Of a DNA stretch of 64,000 nucleotides, positions 44,269-52,548 are shown piece after piece (position 1 is the stretch's first letter; every line of letters starts with the position of its first letter). The position numbers were made by a program, and so were the translations under genes. The notes under the pieces were generated by a model that had not been told where the DNA came from, searched no databases, and was given only the letters and a program-made list of their open reading frames with translations. Source of the DNA: Alphaproteobacteria bacterium (GTDB lineage: Bacteria; Pseudomonadota; Alphaproteobacteria; Caulobacterales; Aquidulcibacteraceae); contig WGNI01000013.1 in assembly GCA_016124655.1 (NCBI GenBank), forward strand, positions 1 to 64,000, written 5' to 3'.

Positions 44269-44282
44269 AAAGGCGTGCAAGC

Positions 44283-45539
44283 ATGACTGAACTCGACCTT
44301 ATCCGCCTGCCCAACGGCGTGCGCATCGCGATCGATCCTATGCCGGGCCTGGAAACCGCAGCCCTCGGCGTGTGGCAGCGCACCGGCGCGCGCGATGAAA
44401 CGCCGGCGCAAAATGGCGTCGCGCATCTGTTCGAGCACATGGCGTTCAAGGGCGCCGGCGCGCGCGACGCGCAAGCCTTCGCAGAGGCCATCGAAAATGT
44501 CGGCGGCGCGATGAACGCCGCCACCGGGTATGAGCGCACCGCCTATTATGCGCGCGTCGTCGCCGAGCATGCGCCGTTCGCGCTCGATCTGATCGCCGAT
44601 ATCCTGTTTGCGCCGCACTGGGCGCCGGACGATCTGGAGAAAGAAAAGGGCGTGGTCGCGCAGGAGCGCGGCGAAGCCTTCGACGCCGCCGATGATCGCG
44701 TGTTCGAATTGCACCAACAGCACGTGTTCAAGGATCAGGCGCTCGGCCGCCCCATCCTGGGCGAGGCCGAAACGCTTGCGCCGGTGACGGTCGATGCGCT
44801 GGCCGCGTTTCGCGATGCGCATATGACGCCGGACAATCTGGTGATCTCGCTTGCCGGCCGTTTCGATCGCGACGCCGTGCTGGAGATTGTTGCGCAGCGC
44901 TTCGCCAACTTGCCCCAGCGCGCCGCGCCGCGTCCCGCCGCCGCGCATCCAAAGGCTGGCGCCATCACCGAGGCGCGCAAGCTGGAGCAGGCGCACCTTG
45001 CCTTCTCCTGGGCCGCGCCGAGCGCTGCCGACGAGAAAACCTACGCGCATCGCTTGATGTGCGAAATCTTCGGCGGCGGCATGTCCTCGCGCCTGTTTCA
45101 GGAGGCCCGCGAAAAGCGCGGTCTCGTCTACGCCATCGACGCGTTCGTTGATGCGTACGAAGACGCCGGGCGCCTGTGCGTCTATGCCGGCTGCGACGCC
45201 AAAAACGCCGCCGAAGTTGTGCGCGTTTCACGCGCCTGCCTGGAATCGCTCGCCGCGCACGGCCCTACGGATGCGGAACTCGCGCGCGCACGCGCCACCG
45301 CCGGCGCGCAAATCCTGATGGGCGCGGAATCGCCCGCCGCCCGCGCCGAAGCGCGCGCGGGGCAGGTGTTTCTGCGCGACAAGCTTGTGCCGTTTTCAGA
45401 CATCCGCGCACGCATGCAGGCGGTCACGGCCGCTGAAATCCGCGACGCCGCGCAAGAAAGCCTCGCCGGCCCGGCCTGCATCGCCGTGCTCGGCCCCAAA
45501 GCGGGCCATGGCGCGGCCGCGGCTTTTCAGGCACGATAA
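44283..45539 (+). CDS. M16-family zinc peptidase (processing-peptidase-like)
   Basis: A 418-residue inverzincin. The inverted zinc motif HXXEH is HLFEHMAFKG (about residues 47-56), with a downstream Glu in VVAQERGEAFDAADDR as the third ligand. Residues about 255-300 hold the C-domain with GGGMSSRLFQEAREKRGLVY, typical of M16B and mitochondrial processing peptidase-beta relatives. The substrate is unknown. Start ATG 44283, directly after the hairpin pair. Confidence 0.95.
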   Translation: MTELDLIRLPNGVRIAIDPMPGLETAALGVWQRTGARDETPAQNGVAHLFEHMAFKGAGARDAQAFAEAIENVGGAMNAATGYERTAYYARVVAEHAPFALDLIADILFAPHWAPDDLEKEKGVVAQERGEAFDAADDRVFELHQQHVFKDQALGRPILGEAETLAPVTVDALAAFRDAHMTPDNLVISLAGRFDRDAVLEIVAQRFANLPQRAAPRPAAAHPKAGAITEARKLEQAHLAFSWAAPSAADEKTYAHRLMCEIFGGGMSSRLFQEAREKRGLVYAIDAFVDAYEDAGRLCVYAGCDAKNAAEVVRVSRACLESLAAHGPTDAELARARATAGAQILMGAESPAARAEARAGQVFLRDKLVPFSDIRARMQAVTAAEIRDAAQESLAGPACIAVLGPKAGHGAAAAFQAR

Positions 45540-45568
45540 GTGCGTTGCGGCGCGCCGGATAAATCGCC

Positions 45569-46147
45569 ATGGCGTTCTTGAGACGAGACAGTGACGAATG
45601 GGGCCGGCGCATCGACGCCGAGCGCATCTATCTGCGCCACCCCGAATTGCGCGACTTTGCGGAATGGGCCGCCCTCCGTGGCGAAAGCCGCGCATTCCTG
45701 GAGCCCTGGGAGCCGACCTGGCCCGCCGATGAACTCACGCGCGCGGCCTATCGGTACAAATTGCGCCGCTACGCCGAAGATATCCGCGACGGCCGCGCCT
45801 ATCCGTTTTATGTGTTCACCGCCGAAGACGATCGGTTGATCGGCGGCGCCACGTTAAGCCGCGTGCAGCGCGGCGTCGCCCAATCCTGCGCGCTCGGCTA
45901 TTGGATCGGCGCGCCGCATCAGAGCAAGGGCTACACCACCGAAGCCGTGCGCGCGATCGTATCATTCTGCTTTGATGAAATTGATTTGCATCGCGTCGAG
46001 GCCGCGTGCCAGCCGGAAAACGCCGCATCCCGGCGCGTGCTGGAGAAGGCCGGCTTCGAACTGGAAGGCCGCGCGCGCGCTTATTTGCGCATCAACGGGC
46101 GCTGGCGCGACCATGTGCTGTTCGCGCGCGTGCGCGACGAGCCCTGA
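45569..46147 (+). CDS. RimJ-type GNAT acetyltransferase
   Basis: A 192-residue acetyltransferase of the ribosomal-protein-alanine RimJ class. The acetyl-CoA loop lies in GAPHQSKGYTTEAVRAI, followed by LHRVEAACQPENAASRRVLEKAGF (key residues 140-163) and the RINGRWRDHVLFAR end. It may N-acetylate S5 or another protein; substrate not provable here. In several relatives it follows the M16 peptidase gene, as here by 29 bases. Confidence 0.92.
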   Translation: MAFLRRDSDEWGRRIDAERIYLRHPELRDFAEWAALRGESRAFLEPWEPTWPADELTRAAYRYKLRRYAEDIRDGRAYPFYVFTAEDDRLIGGATLSRVQRGVAQSCALGYWIGAPHQSKGYTTEAVRAIVSFCFDEIDLHRVEAACQPENAASRRVLEKAGFELEGRARAYLRINGRWRDHVLFARVRDEP

Positions 46148-46177
46148 CAAGACCTGATATTCAGAGGGCTTGCGCGC

Positions 46178-46741
46178 TCACGCGCTGCCGGCGGTGCTCG
46201 ACAAATGTCCCGGATCGATGCCGAGGCTTTGGATCGCGCGCGCCCATTTATCCGAATGCGCATCGCCGAAAATGATCGCATCGTCGGGTTCCGCGACCAG
46301 CCACGCATTGTGCTGCAATTCGCTTTCCAATTGGCCCGCATCCCAGCCCGAACAGCCCAGCGCCAGCACCGCTTCGCGCGGATGCGCATGCGCGCCCGCA
46401 AGCGCTTCCAGAACGTCGCGTGTCGCAGTCAGCCGCACGCCGTCGCACACCGAGCGCGTGGACTCCGCGACGTCGAAATCCGCCGTATGCAGCACATAGC
46501 CGCGCTCCGGTTGCACCGGCCCGCCATCCAGCACGCCGCGATGCTGCATCTCCGGCCGCGCCGTCAGGCCCAGATGCTCCAGCACCTCCCCTAACGTCAG
46601 CTCCTCACGCGGCTTGTTCACGATCAGGCCCATCGCGTGCTCTTCGGTGTGCACGCACATCATGATGACCGACCGTTCGAAGCGCGGGTCGCCGATCCCG
46701 GGCATGGCGATCAGCAATTTGCCGGCAAGCGTCGTCTGCAT
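46178..46741 (-). CDS. YqgE/AlgH-family protein
   Basis: A 187-residue UPF0301 (YqgE/AlgH) protein with LAGKLLIAMPGIGDPRFERSV-type start (blocks MPGIGDPRF and GLIVNKP). GGPVQPERGYVLH and GCSGWDAGQLESEL are also diagnostic. The function is not settled, despite an old link to alginate regulation. It converges on the acetyltransferase gene and diverges from the peroxiredoxin gene. Confidence 0.93.
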   Translation of the reverse strand: MQTTLAGKLLIAMPGIGDPRFERSVIMMCVHTEEHAMGLIVNKPREELTLGEVLEHLGLTARPEMQHRGVLDGGPVQPERGYVLHTADFDVAESTRSVCDGVRLTATRDVLEALAGAHAHPREAVLALGCSGWDAGQLESELQHNAWLVAEPDDAIIFGDAHSDKWARAIQSLGIDPGHLSSTAGSA

Positions 46742-46863
46742 GGCGTCGTCCTGGCTGACGCTTGGACTGTGCTCTTCCGAGGGCCTCGGCGCAAATGAAT
46801 CCCGCCCCCTCGCGCCCCGCGCCCGTGCTGGTGTAGGAGAACCGAAGATTGAGGAGACCGAGA

Positions 46864-47343
46864 ATGATCAAAGTTGGAGACCGCCTGCCGGAAGTGACCT
46901 TCATGGCCGGCACGGCTGAAGGCCCCAAGCCGATGAGCACGGCCGACGTGTTCGCCGGCAAGACGGTCGCGCTGTTCGCGGTGCCGGGCGCGTTCACGCC
47001 GACCTGCTCGGCCAAGCACCTGCCGAGCTTCCGCGACAAGGCCAAGGACCTCTCCGCCAAGGGCGTCGATCAGATCGCCTGCGTGTCGGTGAACGACGCG
47101 TTCGTGATGGGCGCCTGGGGCAAGGATCAGAACGTCGGCGACGCGATGCTGATGCTCGGCGACGGCAATGGCGAGTTCACCAAGAAGATCGGGCTTGAGC
47201 TCGATGGGTCGCGGTTCGGCATGGGCGCGCGCTCGCAGCGCTATTCCATGCTGGTCAAGGATGGCGTGGTGCAGAAGCTCAACGTCGAAGAAGGCGGCGA
47301 GTACAAGGTCTCCAGCGCGGAGTATCTGTTAGGCCAAATTTAA
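46864..47343 (+). CDS. Peroxiredoxin (Prx5-type)
   Basis: A 159-residue thiol peroxidase reducing hydroperoxides. The peroxidatic cysteine is in VPGAFTPTCSAKHLP (about residue 48). GARSQRYSMLVKDGVV is typical of Prx5/Ahp-like proteins. The start is ATG 46864, with GAGGAG upstream; an ORF extension to 46849 is unlikely. A weak hairpin (GCGGGAC/GTCCCGC, 47359-47384) follows the stop. Confidence 0.95.
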   Translation: MIKVGDRLPEVTFMAGTAEGPKPMSTADVFAGKTVALFAVPGAFTPTCSAKHLPSFRDKAKDLSAKGVDQIACVSVNDAFVMGAWGKDQNVGDAMLMLGDGNGEFTKKIGLELDGSRFGMGARSQRYSMLVKDGVVQKLNVEEGGEYKVSSAEYLLGQI

Positions 47344-47489
47344 GCATAAAGGGCAGGCGCGGGACGGCCGGCGCGCTGTCCCGCGGGTCAACCTGTCAAG
47401 AGACGCAGGTCACGGTGCGGGCGCTTTAAGTCTGCACGGCGCGTTCACATATTTCTGCGAGAGTGGAAGCGTGTGGAGGCGCAGGCGCG

Positions 47490-48431
47490 ATGGGCGACGG
47501 CTACGTATCTTTGGTGTTGGCGTTTTTTGCGCTGGTCGTGGTGTTTTCCGCGATCAAGGTCGTGCCGCAGGGCCGCCAATTCACGGTCGAGCGGTTCGGC
47601 CGCTACACGCGCACGCTCAAGCCCGGAATCGCCTTCCTCATGCCGCTGGTGGACCGGGTCGGGCGGCGCATTTCGATGATGGAGACCGTCATCGACATTC
47701 CCCGCCAGGAAGTGATCACAAAAGACAACGCGATCGTGTCGTGCGACGCGGTCGTGTTCATCCAGGTGATGGACGCCGCGATGGCCGCCTATCAGGTGGA
47801 AAATCTCAATCTCGCGATCGTCAACCTCGCGCAGACCAATCTGCGCACGGTCGTGGGCTCCATGGAGCTCGACGAAGTGCTCTCGCAGCGCGATCACATC
47901 AATGCGCGGCTCTTGACCGTGATTGACGGCGCGACCACGCCCTGGGGCGTGAAGGTCACGCGCATCGAGATCAAGGACCTGACGCCGCCCGCCGACATCA
48001 CCGCCGCGATGGCGCGCCAGATGAAGGCCGAGCGCGAGCGGCGCGCGCAAATCCTGGAGGCCGAAGGCGATCGCGCCGCGCAAATCGCGCGCGCCGAAGG
48101 CGCCAAGCAATCCGCGATCCTGCAGGCCGAAGGCCGTCGCGAAGCGGCGTTCCGCGACGCTGAAGCGCGCGAACGCGCGGCCGAAGCCGAAGCCAAGGCC
48201 ACGCAGATGGTGTCGCAGGCGATTGCCGCCGGTGATCTGAACGCCATCAATTATTTCCTTGGGCAGAAATATATCGAGGCGTTTGCGCAATTGGCGACGT
48301 CGCCGCAACAGCGCACAGTTATCGTGCCGGCCGACCTTGCCGGCATCGCGGGGTTCGCCGAAGCGCTGCGCGGTCTCATCGATGCGCCGCAAGCCTCCGG
48401 CCCGCGTGCGCGCACGCCGCAATCGGCTTAA
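47490..48431 (+). CDS. SPFH/stomatin-like protein (slipin, QmcA type)
   Basis: A 313-residue SPFH protein with one N-terminal membrane helix (about 5-22). The PHB core follows ([23 protein letters not shown], then [21 protein letters not shown]). After about residue 180 comes a long charged Ala/Glu/Arg coiled-coil, as in flotillin-like scaffolds. It builds membrane microdomain rings and often acts with a NfeD partner, encoded next here. Start ATG 47490 with GGAGG upstream. Confidence 0.95.
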   Translation: MGDGYVSLVLAFFALVVVFSAIKVVPQGRQFTVERFGRYTRTLKPGIAFLMPLVDRVGRRISMMETVIDIPRQEVITKDNAIVSCDAVVFIQVMDAAMAAYQVENLNLAIVNLAQTNLRTVVGSMELDEVLSQRDHINARLLTVIDGATTPWGVKVTRIEIKDLTPPADITAAMARQMKAERERRAQILEAEGDRAAQIARAEGAKQSAILQAEGRREAAFRDAEARERAAEAEAKATQMVSQAIAAGDLNAINYFLGQKYIEAFAQLATSPQQRTVIVPADLAGIAGFAEALRGLIDAPQASGPRARTPQSA

Positions 48432-48491
48432 GCCCATCTCGCATTCGCGCACGACCGATCTTACATTTCACGCATCGTGTGGAGGCCGCTG

Positions 48492-48950
48492 ATGTTGGAC
48501 GCAGCTTTCCTGGTCGCGCAGGCGCCGTGGTTTTGGCTTGGCCTGGCGCTGGCGATTTGCGCCGTCGAAGTGATGACAGGCACGACCTATCTGTTGTGGC
48601 CCGCCGCCGCGGCGGCGCTTGCGGCCTTGGCGGCGTGGGCCGTGCCGGGCGCATGGCCGTTGCATGTCGCCGTGTTCGGCGCAGCCGCGATTGTGTTCAC
48701 ATGGTTCGGGCCGCGCGCGCTGCGCGGGCGCTGGGCGAATGAACAAGGCAGCGATCGGCTGAATGATCGCGCGGCGTTGTTGGTCGGCGCCAAGGGCGTG
48801 GCCGCAGAAGCCTTCGTCAACGGCGTCGGCTCAGTGCGGCTTGACGATACGGTGTGGCGCGCGCGTGCGCAGGAGGCGCTCAGCGCAGGCGACGCAGTGC
48901 AAGTCACCGCTGTTGAAGGCGCCACCGTCACCGTTTCGCGTTTGAACTAG
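48492..48950 (+). CDS. NfeD-family membrane protein
   Basis: A 152-residue short NfeD protein. Three hydrophobic segments lie in residues 10-80. A C-terminal OB-fold domain follows: LVGAKGVAAEAFVNGVGSVRLDDTVWRA (key GSVRLDDTVW), ending GATVTVSRLN. Short NfeD partners pair with SPFH proteins in membrane quality control. It lies 60 bases after the stomatin-like gene in the same direction. ATG 48492 with GGAGG upstream is preferred to GTG 48477. Confidence 0.92.
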   Translation: MLDAAFLVAQAPWFWLGLALAICAVEVMTGTTYLLWPAAAAALAALAAWAVPGAWPLHVAVFGAAAIVFTWFGPRALRGRWANEQGSDRLNDRAALLVGAKGVAAEAFVNGVGSVRLDDTVWRARAQEALSAGDAVQVTAVEGATVTVSRLN

Positions 48951-48952
48951 GC

Positions 48953-49405
48953 TCAGTCCCGGCGCGCATCGAGGATCGCGCGCAGGCGCGCCAGCGCCGG
49001 CAACATGGCGGCGAACGATTTTCCATCGAACGCTTTCAGCAAGTCGGACAAGAGCGGCGTCAGCCGTGCGATGGCGTCTTCGCGCGCTGCCCGGCCCTTC
49101 TCCGTGATGCACACGACCTTCCCGCGCCCATCGCACGGATCGGCGCCGATGGTGATGTGGCCGGCGTCCTCCAGCCGCTGTAGCGTGTACGTCATCGCGC
49201 CCTTGGTGACCTGAAACGCCCGCGCCAGCCGCGCCGGCGCATCTTCGGTCTTGTTCAGCCGCACGAAATGATTGAGCACGGAAAACCCCGCGACGCTCAG
49301 ATCCTCCGGCAGAACGCGCTCGAATTCCGTGCGCGACAAGTGTTCGATGATGCCGATCTCATTGAACACCTGAAACGCCGCGCGCAGATCGTCCGCCGCG
49401 CTCAT
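48953..49405 (-). CDS. MarR-family transcriptional regulator
   Basis: A 150-residue winged-helix repressor. The DNA-recognition helix lies in ARAFQVTKGAMTYTLQRLEDAGHI (residues about 63-86), and the wing has DPCDGRGKVVCIT. The ATG at 49405 overlaps the stop of the upstream nitroreductase gene (ATGA), so the two form an operon. The inverted repeats before that operon (50551-50590) are the likely operator, giving autoregulation. A ligand, perhaps a quinone or nitroaromatic, is inferred only. Confidence 0.93.
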   Translation of the reverse strand: MSAADDLRAAFQVFNEIGIIEHLSRTEFERVLPEDLSVAGFSVLNHFVRLNKTEDAPARLARAFQVTKGAMTYTLQRLEDAGHITIGADPCDGRGKVVCITEKGRAAREDAIARLTPLLSDLLKAFDGKSFAAMLPALARLRAILDARRD

Positions 49406-50538
49406 GCCGCGCGCAGATGTTCGCTCAAGCCGCGCCGCGGCGAAGGCCCAATCGTCTTGCCGACGCCGATGCGCACAAACATCTGCACGCGCGCGTCGCC
49501 TGGCGCGTTCATCAGCCGCTCGGCGAGGGCGAGTTTTTCGGCCTGTTCTGGATACTCCTGCAGACTTTGACTCCAAGGATGCATGGCCAGCCCACGCGCC
49601 GTCGCCGCGAGGTTGATGCGCGCATAGGCGCGCCCGGCGCGAAGTTGCATGGTGCGGGAATTGTCGGCGCTGGTGAGCCACAGATAGGCCGGCGCCTGCT
49701 CCGCCAAGGGCTTGAACGCCTCGATGCCGCTCTTGGTGAAGGGATTGTCGAGATCGGCCAAAGTTGTCTTGTTCAAGAGACCCAGCGTGCGCGCGATTTC
49801 AATCATCGGTCCTTTGAGCGTCAGCCCGTCGCGATGACGCGCGATATCTGCGGCGCCGATCCGCATCAGGTTCACGCTCTCCATATAGGCTTCCGGCGTC
49901 GTCATCTCGATGTCGAACGCCTCCCACGCCAGCGTCCGCAAGTCTTGCAGCAATTGCCCGGATGACGACCAGCCGATCGATAGACCTTCGCTGAGCGCCG
50001 CATCGTCGCGGATGCCCGTCAGAGCGCTGTCTGGCGGCGCGTCAGGGCCGTACGCCTCGCGATTGGTGCGCCGCGCCGGGATGTGATCGAACAATCCGTC
50101 GCGCTGCGCCGGCGCGTCGGTGAGCGCGATATGCGCAAACGGCCGCGTGTCGAGGTTGGGCTGCGGTTCGCCCTCCGGCCAGGGCGTGATGATTGCGGTT
50201 CTCCCTTGAGCGCGCGCGGCAAGATCGAAAAGCTCGAGGAAGGCGCCGCAGCCCAGCGTGATCTGGCGGCTGAACGGATCGGTCGCGGGCAGGAGCCGAT
50301 CGAGGTCCGGCCACAACATGATCTCTGACGTCCCCTGCAATTCGACCAGCCAAGGCTGACGATTGTGCGGGTTGGGGCACAAGATGGCATGCGCCAGCGC
50401 CGCAAGCCGCGGATCGGTCTCCGCAGCGCCCGGCGCGCGCCACGCCGCGGCGGGGTCGGGCCCTGCGGCGCAGCCGGAGAGCGCTGGCGCGGTCGCGGCG
50501 CCCGCAAGCAGCTGAAGCACGGTTCGGCGCGACGGCAT
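49402..50538 (-). CDS. Tat-exported nitroreductase-family (putative lipo)protein
   Basis: A 378-residue flavin nitroreductase-like protein. It starts with a twin-arginine signal, PSRRTVLQLLAG, that ends in a lipobox-like LSGC, so export or lipid anchoring outside the cytoplasm is possible. The reductase part has NPHNRQPWLVEL (FMN-binding N-terminal block) and the late block AARGLAMHPWSQSL. The signal sequence with FMN-fold cargo fits Tat export of a folded flavoprotein. GAGGAGG precedes the ATG at 50538. It is cotranslated with MarR. Confidence 0.85.
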   Translation of the reverse strand: MPSRRTVLQLLAGAATAPALSGCAAGPDPAAAWRAPGAAETDPRLAALAHAILCPNPHNRQPWLVELQGTSEIMLWPDLDRLLPATDPFSRQITLGCGAFLELFDLAARAQGRTAIITPWPEGEPQPNLDTRPFAHIALTDAPAQRDGLFDHIPARRTNREAYGPDAPPDSALTGIRDDAALSEGLSIGWSSSGQLLQDLRTLAWEAFDIEMTTPEAYMESVNLMRIGAADIARHRDGLTLKGPMIEIARTLGLLNKTTLADLDNPFTKSGIEAFKPLAEQAPAYLWLTSADNSRTMQLRAGRAYARINLAATARGLAMHPWSQSLQEYPEQAEKLALAERLMNAPGDARVQMFVRIGVGKTIGPSPRRGLSEHLRAA

Positions 50539-50550
50539 GGGGACCTCCTC

Positions 50551-50600
50551 GTTCAATATTGAACGATATAGTTCTATATTAAACTATATCGGAGTCAAGA
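50551..50600 (-). promoter_or_regulatory. Operator-promoter of the nitroreductase-MarR operon
   Basis: Two adjacent inverted repeats lie just upstream of the nitroreductase start. GTTCAATATTGAAC is a perfect 14-base palindrome (50551-50564). GATATAGTT...AACTATATC has nine-base arms with an eight-base centre (50565-50590). On the minus strand TTGACT (50599-50594) is a candidate -35, but a -10 at normal spacing is not clean. The AT-rich, dyad-symmetric DNA is typical for MarR binding and covers the ribosome-site edge. Confidence 0.75.
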
Positions 50601-50618
50601 TGGGCGGCGGAGAGGGCG

Positions 50619-51053
50619 CTAAAGCGCCTTGATCGCCGCGCGCGCCAAGGCGTCCGCGCGTTCATTCATGGGATCGCCGGCATGTCCGCGCACCCAGTGC
50701 CAATGCACCTGGTGGCGCGCCTCGGCTTCCTCCAGCCGCCGCCACAAGTCCTCGTTCTTCACGGGCTGTTTCGAGGCGGTTTTCCAGCCATTGCGCTTCC
50801 AGCCATGGATCCACTTGGTCACGCCGTCGCGCACATACTGGCTGTCGGTGTGAAGATCGACATGCGCAGGCCGCGTCAGCGCCTCTAGCGCCGCGATCGC
50901 AGCCATCAGCTCCATGCGATTGTTGGTCGTCAGCTTCTCGCCGCCGGAGATTTCCTTCTCCGCATCGCCGGAACGCAGGATCGCGCCCCAGCCGCCCTTG
51001 CCCGGATTGCCCGAGCACGCGCCGTCGGTCCAGATGTCCACTTTGGAAGCCAT
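50619..51053 (-). CDS. rnhA: Ribonuclease HI
   Basis: Cleaves the RNA strand of RNA-DNA hybrids. The 144-residue protein has all four acidic active-site residues: D in [10 protein letters not shown] (about 9), E in NNRMELMAA (about 48), D in HTDSQYV (about 70) and D in NERADALA (about 134). The handle region [17 protein letters not shown] is present, so it is the full E. coli-type enzyme. Confidence 0.98.
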   Translation of the reverse strand: MASKVDIWTDGACSGNPGKGGWGAILRSGDAEKEISGGEKLTTNNRMELMAAIAALEALTRPAHVDLHTDSQYVRDGVTKWIHGWKRNGWKTASKQPVKNEDLWRRLEEAEARHQVHWHWVRGHAGDPMNERADALARAAIKAL

Positions 51054-51088
51054 GCTTGGGTTCTAGCGTTGATTCGCAGCCGCGCGCG

Positions 51089-52474
51089 TCATCCCAACAG
51101 CACACGCGGGTTCATGATGTTGCGCGGATCGATCGCGGTCTTCACTGCGCGCATCAGCGCGATGGATTGCGCATCCTTGTAGCGTTCGAAGTCGCTGCGC
51201 CGCGCAACGCCGATGCCGTGCTCCGCCGAAATCGAACCGCCAAGCCGCACGGCGATGTCGTGCACGGCTTCATTCAGCCGCTCCCTCGGGAATGCAGCGC
51301 CCGATCCTTTGCGCGCCTCGGCCACCGTGTAGTGCAAGTTTCCGTCGCCGGCATGACCGAACGCGACGATGCGCGCGCCGGGCAGCACGGCGCGCACAGC
51401 GGTCTCGGCTTCGGCAAGATACGCGGGAACCTTCGATACCGGCACGGAGACGTCGCTCGAAATCTGCTCGCCTTCCGGCTTGTGCCCGGCGGATATATCC
51501 TCCCGCAGCGCCCAGAAGTCTTGCGCTTCGCGTTCGCTTTGCGCGATCACCGCATCCTGCGCGAGGTTTTCGCTGATCGCAGCCGACAACGCACGCTCCA
51601 GAACGGGACGCAGTCCATCTTCGCCCGCCGCCTCGCATTCGATCAGCGCCACGTAGGCCGCATCGGGAAACGGATCGCGCCGCCCGACATTGCGCACCGT
51701 CATCGCCCGGCTCTCGCGGTTCATGATCTCGAACGCCGCCAGCGCGCCGGTTTCGCTCTTGATGAAGTGCAATAGTGCAATGGCGTCTTCCGCCCGCTCG
51801 ACCGCGCAGCACGCCACCGCATGCGCGCGCGGGCGGGGAAACAATTTCAGCGCCGCCGCCGTCACGACGCCGAGCGTGCCTTCCGCGCCGATGAACAGCT
51901 GCTTCAAATCATAGCCCGTATTGTCCTTCCGCAGACTTTTCAGTCCGTGGAAAATGTCGCCGTTCGGCAAAACAGCTTCGATGCCCAGCACCAGGTCGCG
52001 CATCATCCCATAGCGCACGACATGCACACCGCCGGCGTTTGTGGAGATCAGTCCGCCGATCGTTGCTGAGCCCTGGCTCGCAAGGCTTAAGGGAAACAGC
52101 CGATCCGCCCGCGCCGAAGCCTCATGCACCGCGCTCAACACCACGCCCGCCTCGGCGATGAGCGCATCGTCGACCGCATCCACCGCGCGGATGGCGTTCA
52201 TGCGCTTGAGCGAAAGCAGCACCTCGCCGTCCGGAATTTGCCCACCAACAAGTCCGGTATTGCCGCCCTGCGGCGTGATCGCAGCGCCGGCGTCTGCGCA
52301 CGCGCGCACCACGAACGCGACCTCGTCCGTGCTCGCCGGCATCACCATGAAGGGCGTGCGCCCGTGATGGCGGCCGCGCCATTCTTCGAGGTGCGGCGCA
52401 AGCGTTTGCGGGTCCGCCGCGACCCCCTTCGGGCCAAGCCGCGCGGCCAAAGCGTCATAGAGAGCCGATTGCAT
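51089..52474 (-). CDS. FAD-linked oxidase (GlcD/D-2-hydroxyacid dehydrogenase type)
   Basis: A 461-residue VAO/PCMH-type flavoprotein oxidising a D-2-hydroxyacid (D-lactate, D-2-hydroxyglutarate or glycolate). FAD-binding blocks are TPQGGNTGLVGGQ and SLASQGSATIGGLISTNAGG. The C-terminal metal/substrate site shows AFGHAGDGNLHYTV and SAEHGIGVARR. No GlcE/GlcF partners lie nearby, which favours the D-2-hydroxyglutarate/D-lactate dehydrogenase group. It diverges from the radical SAM gene across 74 bases that hold the SOS-like box. Confidence 0.93.
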   Translation of the reverse strand: MQSALYDALAARLGPKGVAADPQTLAPHLEEWRGRHHGRTPFMVMPASTDEVAFVVRACADAGAAITPQGGNTGLVGGQIPDGEVLLSLKRMNAIRAVDAVDDALIAEAGVVLSAVHEASARADRLFPLSLASQGSATIGGLISTNAGGVHVVRYGMMRDLVLGIEAVLPNGDIFHGLKSLRKDNTGYDLKQLFIGAEGTLGVVTAAALKLFPRPRAHAVACCAVERAEDAIALLHFIKSETGALAAFEIMNRESRAMTVRNVGRRDPFPDAAYVALIECEAAGEDGLRPVLERALSAAISENLAQDAVIAQSEREAQDFWALREDISAGHKPEGEQISSDVSVPVSKVPAYLAEAETAVRAVLPGARIVAFGHAGDGNLHYTVAEARKGSGAAFPRERLNEAVHDIAVRLGGSISAEHGIGVARRSDFERYKDAQSIALMRAVKTAIDPRNIMNPRVLLG

Positions 52475-52509
52475 GGGACTAGTGTAGACGATCTACCGCC
52501 CGCCTCAAT

Positions 52510-52534
52510 GTTCTTGATATGTTCCATGTGGAAC
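52510..52534 (+). promoter_or_regulatory. Putative LexA (SOS) box plus adjoining palindrome
   Basis: GTTC-TTGATAT-GTTC (52510-52524) fits exactly the alphaproteobacterial LexA consensus GTTC-N7-GTTC. The second GTTC also starts the palindrome GTTCCA-TG-TGGAAC (52521-52534). The box ends 24 bases before the ATG of the radical SAM gene, a usual place for repressor control, and about 36 bases from the divergent oxidase start. Regulation is inferred from the match only. Confidence 0.65.
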
Positions 52535-52548
52535 GCTAGGCTCCGCCC

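Noticed and set aside
47359-47384. Hairpin after the peroxiredoxin gene as a terminator
   Set aside because: Stem GCGGGAC/GTCCCGC is present but no U-run follows, so I do not list it as a terminator.
52521-52534. GTTCCATGTGGAAC as a Bacillus-type SOS box by itself
   Set aside because: The Gram-positive pattern is CGAAC-N4-GTTCG. The direct-repeat GTTC-N7-GTTC overlapping it is the appropriate match for this lineage.
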